From Trichoplax adhaerens (lineage: Eukaryota > Placozoa > Uniplacotomia > Trichoplacea > Trichoplacidae): a stretch of 64,000 nucleotides of DNA. Position 1 is the stretch's first letter. Each line of letters opens with the position of its first letter. Shown here piece after piece: positions 14,702 through 27,300 of this stretch. The stretch is from assembly GCF_000150275.1 (NCBI RefSeq), contig NW_002060947.1:7744482-7808481 (forward strand), given 5' to 3'. A program made the translations under genes and the position numbers. The notes below the pieces were generated by a model, which saw nothing but the letters and a program-made list of their open reading frames with translations, was not told where the DNA came from and made no database searches.

Positions 14702-17285
14702 CAAGGGTTTAAGATTTACGCTATAGGTATCTATGAGGGTATGATTCCATTTGGAGCAATGTAATGTCCATTTATTTTATCTTATCAGATGAAATAGCTA
14801 CAAGCGGGAATGTTTTATAATCCTGTACCGTAGCGCACAGTAATGCTAGACTTATAAATCAATCTTGATGTATTTCGCTACTTATGAAGAAACAATTCAT
14901 TTCCTTTACCATACATATATTTTCATGTCAGACGAAGTATTCATACTATTATTTATGATATGTTGCCCAATTTATTTATTGATCATCATTTGCCTATATT
15001 AAATTATTTATGCAGATAAGTCTAATCTTGTACGGGAAATGGCTCTGAAATGGCTCTATCTCTAGCACCGGATTAACGAATTGTAATCGTGAATAATTGA
15101 TTCATTATTGTTAGTCTACTGCTTATAAATCATCTAATTTGGAGCAAGGATGATCCCATTCCACTACTTAGTCTACTATTTAATGGAGGCTATAGTTACC
15201 TATCGCTTGTTGATTTTTCAATGTCATGACGATGATAATCCAATATTCTTCAAATCAACCTGTCTTTAATTTGTTCCGTTTATAAGAAGTTATCAATCTT
15301 CAAACCTTCATACGTATAAGATTTCTTCAACAATTTATGTATGCAATCAATTACTGGAAATTGGATAATACGCAAACGTTAATTATTAGGAGTAAATTAA
15401 AAGTTTTTAGACAACTTCCGTCATGGATGAGAAACATTACTTTACTCCTGAAATCGTGATGTTAATGAGACCGTAGTAGAGAGTTGCAATGGCAACGGTG
15501 CTCTCGGCTCGCATACAAATTACTGTTACAAGTCCAGACAGTAGCGAGTTTATTTCTCAACATAGGGTGGGCAGGGCCTGCTCATTTGAGATCATAGATT
15601 GTTATTATGGATTGTCTGCTATACAAACTCTGACAATGATATTGGAAAACCCAATGGTGTCGGTCAATATCGATCGTGTAAGCTTGTATGGTTGAATAAG
15701 TTATTCTCTCTCTCTACTTTCTAATCGTTAACTAGATGGTTAAAATGAATTCTAAATCCAAATGATGAGTATGGTATGGCTTCATAAGCAACAGGTTGTA
15801 ATAAATCGATATACCTTCAAGCTAGAGATGGGATCCACGATCGACTAGCTCTATTTGATATAATATACTCATGTATGCAGTACTGTTTGGGTATATCTAC
15901 TGCATTCGACTTGAACACCATGAAAAGTTCTCAACTTCAAGATGGGATTAAATTGGAATTCATCAGATCTGCTGTTCTACTCGCTGTTCCATTGATCTAC
16001 AGTAATCAGGGAATCTTTCTCCCTTATTCTGCCTTAATGATCATAAACTGGTACAGACGACTTCAAGATGGATGCAACGATAATGCCATAGTTTGTAGCT
16101 CCATATTAAAATGATGAAAAGAAGCCACAGTAGTCTCCAGTAGTGGAGCATTTGCTTCCAATGGTCCAGGTGGATCTATTATGGCATTGCGTTAATCAAA
16201 TTGGTAGAGCTACATTGAGAATATAGTCATGGAAGGAATTACGACTTATTTAGAAAGGGATTGATCGGCATATAATAGTACGAGTCTCAGTGATCAACAT
16301 CTCCAAGCCAAATTTACACCGCCCAATTGAGAAAATAACAGATGAGCGCTGTTCATGACTGTGTTGACTACTGAGTGTATTGTATATCTTACAAGAACGT
16401 TTAATGATAGTTTAGACTTTTCACTACATTATTTAAGGCATTACCGCGTATTGGAAAAGATAACTTGTAGTTTAATCAGCGATTTCTCCAACGACTGTTA
16501 GTCGACACTATAAAGCCATACATTATAGTCAATTCCTACCAACTACTGTTGTACATTATTATTTGCAATGCCGGAAGCAACTTAATACAGTCGACAGCCG
16601 TAGTTCGATGCTATGCCAAACGGTAAAGCAGCCCCAAAATTAGTTTTAGTTAGAAGATGAATGAATGAATATAGTCTAAAAGATATATTGCAGTATTTTA
16701 CTTGCATGCCTTTTTGCCATAATGTTTTCGGTGTATAAATAGAAGCACTTAATATATATATGGCAGAAATAGAGAGATAGGACAGGGTAGTCCTCGGTAA
16801 AAGTATCGATTTAGGCTTATGTAATAAAAAAGTGAAGTTCAACAAGATATAGAAAACGTGTTCTATTAATCAATTTATTTCCATGACTCTTGTGATATTG
16901 CCACGGTACAAAATACCATCAAGAGACGGATAGATTACTCAATTGCATGAGTTTATGTTTTCATTTGGTGACTGCGATGAAGCAGGCCAATGGTGACATT
17001 GAACAAATGATTTAAGGGATGAAAGTATTCTAAAACAGTTTCATAATACAGTATTGTGCAGTGTTTTACCGTTAACTCGACGGCCATTTGAGTTCAAGGC
17101 TTTAAGCTGTTTTAAATCTAGTTTAACTTAAAGCTGGACACGGTTTTCGATTAGTATTTGCTATTTAGCAATACCGCTATTTTCTAAATGTCATTTTAAA
17201 ATCTCTGGTTAGGATATTTTTAATTCTGTGTTTAATGAGCATACAGCATGTCAATACGTGTACTGTGAATACAATTATAATAAAC
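14702..17285. other. Intergenic, no gene recognised
   Basis: This stretch lies between the DOCK start codon and the tandem array. It presumably holds the DOCK promoter, but I see no diagnostic element. Short open frames at 15489-15695 and 15875-16114 (plus) and 16582-16845 (minus) have no recognisable domain, no matching flanking exon and no neighbour in phase, so I do not call them genes. Confidence 0.5.
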
Positions 17286-17289
17286 TTTT

Positions 17290-18715
17290 CATAAATGTCA
17301 CTTATTAATCTCTTGTAGGACGTTTTTCAATGATTAATGTACATGTTGTATCAATGCACGTAGCAATAATGAACATTTTAGCAATGTTATTTAGCTTAAA
17401 GCCTAATGCATTTCACTGTGCTGAATCGATATACAGTATGGATATAACAATCCTGTGACTATTTTATAAATAAATGTCATTTATTTATTTTGAAATCTAT
17501 TGCAATATTATTTCAACATATAATATGTTTTACACGTTGTTTAACATATAATGTGTTTTACACATTGTATCAACGCATGTAGCAAAAATGAGTATTTTAG
17601 AAATATCATTCAGTCTAAACCCTAACATACTTTATACGGTCCTGAATCTATATACAGTATGAATATGACAACCCTGTGACTATTTTATAAATAAATATTA
17701 TTTCTTTATTTTTAAAATCTCTTATGATATTTTTTCAAGATGTTATGTGTTTATCACATTGCATCAATGCGTGTAGCCATCATAATGACCATTTGAGAAA
17801 TATTATTCAGCCTAAACCTAAGTAAACCCAAATATACTTTACTGTCCTGAATCGATATACAATATAGGTATAACGATCTTGTGACTACTTTATAAATAAA
17901 TGCTACTTATATATTTTTATTTATTTTATGTTATGATATTTTTCTCAATGCTTAACGTGGTGTATATGTTGTATCAATGCATGTCGCAATAATGAACATT
18001 TTAGAAATGTCATTCAGCCTTAATCCTAATATACCTAATACTGTCCTGGATCGATGTACACTTCTACAGCCTAGATATAGAAATCCTATGACTATTTTAT
18101 AAGTAAATATTATTTATTTATTTTTGAAATCGCTTGTTGTGATATTTTTGCCAATGTTTAATGTGGTGTATATGTTGTATCAATGCATGTCGCAACAATG
18201 AACATTTTAAAAATGTCATTCAGCCTAGATCCTAATATACTTTACTGCGCTGCATCGATATAAACTTCTACAGCCTGGATATAGTAATCCTTTGACTATT
18301 TTATAAGTAAATATTATTTATTTATTTTTGAAATCGCTTGTTGTGATATTTTTGTCTATGTTTAATGTGGTGGTGCACATGTTGTATCAATGCATGGAGC
18401 AATCATGAACATTTTAGTAATGTTATTTAGCTTCATTAAAGCCTAGCAGCTTGGATATAACAATCCTGTGACTATTTCATGAAATAAATGTTATTTATTT
18501 ATAGTTGAAATCGCTTGTTGTGATATTTTGCCAAAGTTGAATGTGGTGGTGCACATGTTGTATCAATGCATGGAGCAATCATGAACAGTTTAACAATGTT
18601 ATTTAGCTTCATTAAAGCCTAGCAGCTTGGATATAGCAATGCTGCGACTATTTCCTGAAATAAATGTTATTTATTTAGTTTTGAAATCGCTTGTTATGAT
18701 ATTTTGCAATGTCGG
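17290..18715. repeat. Tandem array, seven diverged units of about 176-219 bp
   Basis: The anchor ATCAATGCATGTAGCAATAA (with variations) recurs at about 17349, 17568, 17761, 17971, 18177, 18384 and 18560. Each unit also carries a run like GTGACTATTTTATAAATAAA and a segment like GAAATCGCTTGTTGTGATAT. Later copies are closer to each other than the first three, which suggests expansion from the right-hand end. No coding frame spans the units. Confidence 0.9.
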
Positions 18716-18759
18716 CTGCACTTAGGAATTATGCTTGCAGTACTAGTATTAAACCATGG

Positions 18760-18870
18760 ACGATCCTGTCGGCTAGAGTGTACAGTGTATAGACTACAGT
18801 ACAAGACTGTACAGCAGAGTGTGCAGTACTGTATGCAAACGGTACTGCTAAGACACTGCACACTGTTTCA
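18760..18870. repeat. GTAC-rich palindromic patch
   Basis: A short stretch is dense in GTACAG, CAGTAC and ACTGTA words in both orientations, so it can fold on itself. The same vocabulary recurs at about 32.78-33.6 kb and 62.68-63.68 kb, so this is one member of a dispersed simple-repeat class. It lies directly after the seven-unit array. Confidence 0.65.
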
Positions 18871-19401
18871 TCAATCCTAGTATGTGCAAAAATAATGTCA
18901 CCCCGATGATGCCTCGATTACATTCTACAATAGGCGTCTATGATCCACGTTAGGTGACATCAGTTTCTTTTTTTACAGCATAGGACTAGTCCATCGTATG
19001 GCACTGGCGTACAGACGTACAGACGTACGGTAGCGGACAAAACCAGGAGGTGGAGCTATCCATTCGTAACCGGCCGCCATACTATACTCTATGCAGCGGC
19101 GTCATGACCAAGTCATACAATAGAATAGTGTAGGAAAACTTGGGGCCCTTAGAAACTGCCTGTTTGTATCGGACGTGCCGTGGACTTAACGCTGCCTCCA
19201 CTTTTCAAATTTAATTACTCGACAAGCTCCATTGCTGGGCGATTTTCCCTACTACTATATCGATTAAAACGCTAATTGGATGGGAAATTAATCGACGATG
19301 GACTCTTGAAGCCAATCGATCCAAGCAATCACTCATACTACGACCACATCTTTTGCCTGCTATACTTTGGATGATTCACTGACAGCTAAGAAATTGCCAT
19401 C

Positions 19402-22127
19402 ATGAATGATATCCATCCAGTCAAACAAGATCATAACACGAGCATTAAAAATGGTGGCGCAACCACGGTGTCTTCTCTTCCTCTTTGTAAGTTGAGCTGC
19501 TCTCTTCTCCACTTTAAATTGGATAAAATTGGTGATATGACTCAATTCTTGACCTCTTGCAACAGTATCATCTGTTGGATTTGCCTACTATACTATATAA
19601 GGAGTCCATGTATTGCATGATTCAATTGGAATTTTTTTTTTCTTTCTTTTACATTCATGGGGGAGGAGGGATGATATATAGTATACACATTATATGATTT
19701 TCCTTTTCATCCTCTTATCAATGATCGATCCTATCCATCATGACAGTAGAATCCTGTCCGAAATTTTATTTTATTCTTTTCTTACAGGGATTTATGAATA
19801 TTACTGTAAGAATAAAGTCATTTAAATTAAATCTGTATCATTAGTTCTACTTGCATTTCTTTTAACTTGGACTAATCATGCCGATTGAAAGTGGAAGATA
19901 GGATTGCTTTTTAATTATAATTACAGCTCAAACTCTTCATCATAATTTTAGAATCAGGATTTTTTTTTTCTCTCTCTCTCTCATATAATCATGGTTCTCA
20001 TTGATCTCCTTTATCGAATTAGATACCACTCCAACCATGTATCAAGCCAATAAAATGTATGTTGAAACCTCCAGTAATGGAGGAGCATCGGTTTTACACG
20101 CTTATACATTTCAACCCACGCGATGTGATGATATTGTTGAAGAATTTATGCAAGATTTCTTCAACGAATTATTCTTCGGCCATACTCATTATGTCATGGG
20201 TATTATCCACAATGCAGCCTCTTATTTGCCAGATCCAATTGATTATTTAGCTCAACATTATCCACAAATGACTGTTCGATATCAGTTATTTGGCCGTAAA
20301 GATGTCGATTCTATTACGACTAGTCAATTCCATCAACGAGTCCATGACACTTATATCAATGGTACTTATCGAGCCGGTCCGCTATTACAATTAAGTTTAG
20401 TGGGTACAGTCCAAGAAGAAATTGGTGGTTATATGCCGGAATTTCTCAATCTATTGCAGCGTTCACCTGTTTTAGCGCCTGTTATGCCATGGGGAAAGTT
20501 GTCCAATTTAAAGTTAAACTCAAGATGTGATAGTGATGATGGTCCCATTTTATGGGTACGTCCTGGTGAACAAATTGTTCCCGCTACCGATCTGGCCAAG
20601 TCTCCTCACAAGAAGCGCAAGTAAGGTTACCTAACGTTATGCTGCTGTTTACGCATAGACTAGTTGCAATGCTTTCCTTTCATAAATTGAAATGGTTAAA
20701 GTTAATTTACTAACGCGTACCTATTCACTCTCCATCAATCATCATGACAGTGGGCATCTTGAGTTCAATTGGACTCGCGATTGCATCAACACTCAGTAAC
20801 TAGAAAACATATATTGAACAACCAAACGTCTCGTTGATGGCGGACAGTGAACCATAGTTGATTTTGAAATTAGTCTTCCTAGCCATTTTTTTTACCTTCC
20901 GCGTAATTAGACACTGAGGCTGGATTGCATAGAGATAATCGCTGGCAATATTGATTATTTCCACTTTTTTTTTTTATAAGTATTATTATTGTTATCATAA
21001 AAACGGCATGTTTAGTCAATTCAATTTAGATACAATATCTATATTTTATCTATACGGTAGACCATGATACGGCATTAGGATTAAGAGAGTATAGTAAGGA
21101 GGATATTGATTCAAGCCCTTCTCTTCTAGTCATTAGACATGAATTATTTATAAAATTGCTCTAGCTTATGAACAGGACACAGTCAGAATCATTTATTTTC
21201 ATCTATTTTCTTTCCACTTGATTAGGACGGGTAATAATGAACTTCGCAATTTATACTCGCTTACGCGTGTCAATGCTCCACGAGAAAGTTTACTCGAAGA
21301 TAGGACTTATTGCCATGCGGATCATGTTGGACATGGCCTCGATCGAAACACTACTGCAGCTGTAGGATTATTGAAAGCTGTTCATTGTGGTGCTAGGTAA
21401 AGTTCGACAATATTAAAAATAAATGGGGATAAAATTACCATCTTTGCAATTTTCCTGCTGTTTTTCCTAATGGATAAAGCTTGAGTCTACACTTTTATAG
21501 TTGTAAAAAGTAGCAAAGGTCCTTGGAGACGATTTTAAATATCCTATTTCCACTTTTCCTTTATAGCTATTCCACAAATAGGATAGTTAAAGATGTTGTT
21601 GCCTTTCATCCAGATGACTTTGAAAGTGTTGCCACAAAATTGCAGTTAGATTTGTACGAGCCTCCTGCCTCACAGGTAAATATTCAATCGTCATCAACAG
21701 TTAGGCTATTTGATTATATAATACAAAATTACTATAATTTAATCTGCTTAATTGACGTAAAATGTTCATGTTTGAAATATGGACTATACTTCTGTATTTG
21801 CACGATGGCATGTCCGCTAATTAACTACATTTTCCTTTAACCAATGACCCCCATCTGTATACACATTTTCTCGTCAACTGATAGCTGAATATTTTTCATT
21901 TCTTCTAGTGCGTTCAATGGGTTGAAGATGGTAAATTAAATCAGCTTCTTCGTGAAGGAGTTCGATATGCTCGTATTCAATTATGTGATAACGATATCTA
22001 TTTCATACCTCGCAACGTTATCCATCAATTCAAGACAGTATCAGCTTGCACCAGCATCGCTTGGCATCTTCGACATAAAGCGTATTACGACAACAGTTCA
22101 ACGACAGATGACAATAATACACCATAA
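19402..22127 (+). CDS. RSBN1/KDM9-like histone lysine demethylase
   Basis: This is a round spermatid basic protein 1 family protein; the family (KDM9) is reported to remove H4K20 methylation in the nucleus. Exons: 19402-19486, 19788-19805, 20023-20620, 21226-21396, 21567-21675, 21909-22127; together 1200 nt, 399 aa, in one uninterrupted frame. Exons 3-6 are certain. Their conserved pieces are [82 protein letters not shown] and [17 protein letters not shown]. The H264-A-D266-H267 cluster may be a metal ligand set (inference). Exons 1-2 rest only on splice sites and phase. The protein is about half the length of the vertebrate proteins and lacks their long basic N-terminal region. It is convergent with the BAZ1-like gene. 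Confidence 0.94.
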
Positions 22128-24318
22128 CTGCTAATTTAACAATCATGTAATTATTATTTTTCCCTTTGGTATTAGAAAACACAAAAGTAGGACAATTTAT
22201 TCTATTTTAATTCAAAGTATCATTTAAAGCTTACACTTTTACCTTTCACCTATGCTGACTTACCACGAATGAAATCTGTAGTATACTTGTTTACTGTAGA
22301 TTGATCATTTCCGAATACTTCTCTCTTACTTTTCTGACATAATGTATATGCATCCCAGAGTTGAGTATAAAATCTTCAATCTTTTATCTTGCTTTTAACC
22401 TTACAGAATTTATTACTATATATAGAAGATAATACAAATTTCCTAATGACTTCATTACGGAAAAGAAATTGACATTTATAAATCTTTGAGCTTCTACACG
22501 TATTAAAATAACTCTTCTATTTGTCAAAATGATATTGCAATAATTATTTTAAGTTATTCTAAATTAACTGTCTATGGCTTTCTGTATAGTATTGATGATA
22601 ATCCTTAATACACGTTAATGCTACAGAATCTTTCAAACTCAAAGTCATTGTATAAAGATATTTGAAACTTCGTAAATTACTTGATGATATTATATAATTA
22701 TATATGTACATGATGTGTTTTGGCCTTCATTTACATACTTTATTTAACAACTAATTAATGACAAGTTTAATTATCTGTAATTATTTGCAAAGAATAGAGA
22801 TATAATCAACTATAGCTGATAACTTTATCCATGTACCACATCATAGAAATTTTAACAGTCAGAAACTGCGTATCTGTAAAGTAATTGTGAATTAAATGTA
22901 CAAGGTTAATCGAAATAGAGTTGCAGTTCTATTGATCTTGTACCATATAACACTGTACGTTTATAACCTTTGGTGCTACTGTTACTAGTGACAACGTATT
23001 TAGTAGATACTCCTACTGTACTTTCAAATTGATAGCACTGAATAATTTAGTCTAACCATTCGAGAGCAATTAGTTTTGTTGTGAATGTTCTTTGCAGCCT
23101 TCTTAGTAGAACTCTTACGCTATGATTTTTAGACGTACATATTTAGCTAATTTATCAATTTAACTGCAATGATTTCTTAAGGATTGGTAACAATCCACAA
23201 ATTATTTCTCTTGTTGATATTAATCTAACTATAGAATGAAACTAGCAAAATTTCGATTATAATTTAGCAATATATGGCCACTTTGTTATGTGCAACTGTG
23301 TTCAATTGAAGACTACGATATAACGTCCATTTAATATTGTTAACTGTGAAACTATAGATATGAAGTTATTCGTTCGCCATCTGCAGGATTTCCTAATTGT
23401 TGTGAATGTTGTACAAATTTGAAATGTAATATTCGGTTCCCTCATAGCTTTATATGTTCGTTACTTTATTTAACATTAAAATAAAGTGAAACTTGCTGGA
23501 AATGACTGCGTAACTCGTTCTTAAACCGATGCCTTGATATACGAGTACCACACACCTTGAACATTAGCTTTGTTCTCGTATATGGCTATGTAGATATTGG
23601 TAAGAAGCTATTGGGTATTATTGACGTCTCATTCCCTACTTTCCAATAACTTTCTGTAGAATGTACTACACTTTTAAGTCTTTATCCTTCGATAGCTTAG
23701 CATAGCATGGAATCTTCAATCATATAATTATAGACACAATTACGACGAAGAGTATAGTAATTTCAATTTAAAGACAAAAAATTAGCATGTATCAGGTTTT
23801 AATGCACATTCATAGATACTAAGTCATCCGCTGTGATAACATGCACAAAACATCAAACGTATAACTCATCAATCATGTACACCAGTGTATATACACATGG
23901 AAATTTTAATTTCTTTTCTACCATTCGCCAATTGTCACATTTTCCATGATCGTACAAAAACATATCGCTAACAAATCAAAATCGTAACGGCTGAGAATAT
24001 TCTCGAAGCCATCTCATTTCTGATGATTTATCAGTTTCAGCTCGTTCATGAATACCAACAAATCACTACAAACAAGACAGAAATATTTCCAGAAAATCAG
24101 AATAATATCATACTCTATAACACATCATTTATATACGTGCACTGTACAAAGAGTTAGATTTTCAAATTGACTGTAAGATATGACTGACAAGTTTACGTTA
24201 TTTACACAATCAAGCTCAATCCTGAACGGAAATATACACTATTGGTTAACAGTATAATTATAAATTAAGTAAGTGCTAAAAAAAATACTGGTTCTTGTGT
24301 ATGATCTATAGATCTGTC
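22128..24318. other. Intergenic between convergent genes
   Basis: This stretch separates the stop codon of the RSBN1-like gene (plus) from that of the BAZ1-like gene (minus). It is AT-rich and stop-dense on both strands. It must hold the 3' UTR of at least the RSBN1-like gene. I looked here for PHD-finger or bromodomain exons on the minus strand and saw none. Confidence 0.55.
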
Positions 24319-24324
24319 TTTATT
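24319..24324 (-). promoter_or_regulatory. Candidate polyadenylation signal overlapping the BAZ1-like stop codon
   Basis: On the minus strand the last codons read CAA TAA A, so an AATAAA hexamer overlaps the TAA stop at 24322-24320. If used, the 3' UTR would be only a few tens of bases, which would confirm that the protein ends here. Confidence 0.4.
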
Positions 24325-27300
24325 GATTTGCATATTTGTTTTCATAGCCCAAGTAAGGCTTCTCGCGAAGAATAGATTGTAATCGAGCGCTATGTCTGCA
24401 TTCCGTTAACTTTCTGATATCCTAAGGACATCCATAAAAATCATGTATTTTATTATTTCTAAGAATCCATATTACGTTAGACGATATAAGCTGAAAATAA
24501 ATAGCAATCTTACGTCAATTTGCTTCTGCATAATTGCTGATAGATTATCTTTATCACGAATTAAATTATTATACAATTCCTTTTCATTTTCATTCTTTAG
24601 ACCTTTACTTTTTAGGTGCATTATTAACGTTTCCAACTAAAATAGTTGCCCAATCCAGTAAAAGGTAAGGTTACCAATGAATCTAAGTAAAATACGATCA
24701 TTCGCTACAGCTTACCTCTTTAGGCGTGCAGTAGTACATCCATTGACCATTCTCGTCTTCGACATACAGCTTACCGATCGGAAAGCTACCATCAAAACCC
24801 CAGTATCTTCTATTACTGCTGTCTCGCCCAATAAAGGGGTGACGAAGAAAAGATACTTGAATTGATGTAGCATTGAGAAACCGAGTTTCCTGCAATGATG
24901 ATAAATTTTTCAAAATCAGTTCATTACACCTATTAAGCGTCAAGTATGAAACTAGGATGTGATAAATTAGTTACTAATCAAGATGGTTAATTAAAGTTAT
25001 GATTAATGGAAGAGTTACTCACTTTTCTTTTCAGTTGTTGTTCTTCAAATGCGCGATCCTTATAAAATAAATTAATAAAACAACATAGTCGATATAACAA
25101 CAGCAGTCTTCTCAATGCTATAAATAAATTCATGCGACCTAAATATGCTCAAAAATTAAAATTCACGGGCTATTCATTAACTGTACGTACCACTACCGAA
25201 ACAGGCTTACTCTCATTTTCTGTCATCTGATTTTCTTTATCGTCGGTGGACTCAGGAGTACTACTTCTACAGTTGTGAAGATGAATAAAGCTAAAGTTAT
25301 ATTTCATCGGTAACTAAATCTACGACACCAAGATTGATTACTAATAGGTTTGAAGCTTAGAAACTGACTCATTCATTTGACTTTCAGTCGAATCAGCAAG
25401 ATTGTTAACAGATTTGTTCTCCTTTATCCTGTTCAAGATGATGTATATTTATTACTAATCTTAGATTTGTTATTTTTGGTGGAACAACGGCTTTTGACAA
25501 CTCAAGCAATAAATTTTCTTTAATTACTTTTTCATTACGTCAGCTTTTTCTACTCGCCACGATCTCTTTAAGTCATGCAAATCGCCAACTGCGTCTTCCA
25601 AGCATTGACGAATGGTAACAGATTCCAAAACTAAGTCTATCAATACTCTGTTATATATAAATTTAATAAGTTACAAATTAGTGAAGTAAGCACAAGACCC
25701 ATAACTTGATATTGAAAATAGGGAATAATTAGCAGAGCACGTTACCTCAATAGCTGAACACGCGCTTCGAAGGCAGAAAATGAAAACGAAAATCTATTGC
25801 AATTATTATTTACCAAGTATTGAATGGATTCAGGAATATCGACAGTAATGCCTAATAAAATCAATTGACGAACGATGTCACTTCAAGTTTCAAGGTAATT
25901 CTTATAACTTTAGATTTACAGATACTTAAATCAATGAAAAACAACAGGCTCGCAGATATTACGTATTACCACTTTCACGCATTCCTTGTAAATAGACAAC
26001 GACAGCTCGTTCCCAATTATGGTTATTTATTACGCGATAATTTCTTAAATTCTTCAAGCAATTGTAATCAAATTTTAATAAAAATTAAGTTTGAATTATC
26101 CCTGAAAACAGCGATCAAATCATACTTCTTTTGATTGAAAATTGTCCGGCACTTCATCGAAAAGAATTGACAGTAGACAGCTAAACGCTACATAGAATAC
26201 GAGTACATTAAAAATTTCAGTGCTACAGGCATTTCCATAATAGCTCTAATGATGAACTTACAATGTACTATCAAATCGCACAAAGGTGAACCATTCGTTA
26301 AATCTAAGACGTAAATTGATACAACGAATGTTAGCATCAATTACCTTACCGTATGACACCTACACAAGAATTTACAGAAAATTACAAAGTCATTGCTAAT
26401 TGCTAACCTGTTTGAGCAAAGGCTAACTGGAGATGATCGAATGGGAATGGGTATAACTTGATACATTTACTATTATGATATATGAGGTGTCATTAGTAAA
26501 CTATAACCCAACTACCTTAAAAATTGCCAATACCTAAATGTATTCAGAAATTTCCATGACATCAGTAGGTCCCCCAGTATTTGAGGTAATGGATCACTAT
26601 CTCTAGACGGAATCGGCCAATCTACTATTACTACTGTTATAGAGAAAATTTCCTCCTTTAGCACTTCACATAGACTCATTTAATTCCGACATGATTTCTA
26701 CCAGTAAAGCGTTTACAACTTAACATAACCAATTAAGCGATATACCTTTCTTCTCTTTAATTTTTGATTTACTTTTATCTCTTTTATTTTTTTCTTTCTT
26801 TTCCTTGTTCCCATTGGACTTTTTTTTTTTGACTTTACTTTTTGCGTCATCCTTACCAGACTTCAACCGTTTTATTTTCTTTGCCTTATCATCTTTCCTC
26901 TTGTTTTTATTACTTCCTGACATTTGTTTACTGCGCGATTTCGTGGCATTCTTAGTTTTAATCTTTTTAGATTTTTTACCAGGTTCTGAATTAGCTTTTC
27001 TCTAAGCAGAAATAATGAAGAGATTTTAGTTCTACCAAATAATTCGCGACTATTGAAACAAAACTTTATTAGGAATACTAGTAGAAACCGCTGCCAAAGA
27101 TCAGTTAAGTAAATATACAGTAATTTTTAAGATAACTGATAAACGGCCAGTAAATCGGTCAACTAAAGGCTAACTAATTATGAATTTGCTAGGTGTTTAC
27201 CTTTGCTGAATCGTTAATAGATTTTCTTTGCTTTCGTAAATAGTCTTGATGAGCAGACACTAACTTTTTTGGCATTTCCTTCACAATATCCCGTCATAGG

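Noticed and set aside
15489..16114. Two plus-strand open frames of 68 and 79 codons upstream of DOCK
   Set aside because: No recognisable domain, no signal of splice-linked neighbours, and composition like random open sequence; not called as genes.
22128..24318. Possible PHD/bromodomain exons downstream of the BAZ1-like stop
   Set aside because: Searched by eye on the minus strand; no C4HC3 spacing or bromodomain-like helix motif was found between splice-like borders.
26805..27005. Plus-strand frame rich in Phe/Leu, resembling a membrane protein
   Set aside because: It is the antisense shadow of the lysine-rich exon of the BAZ1-like gene (27001-26746).
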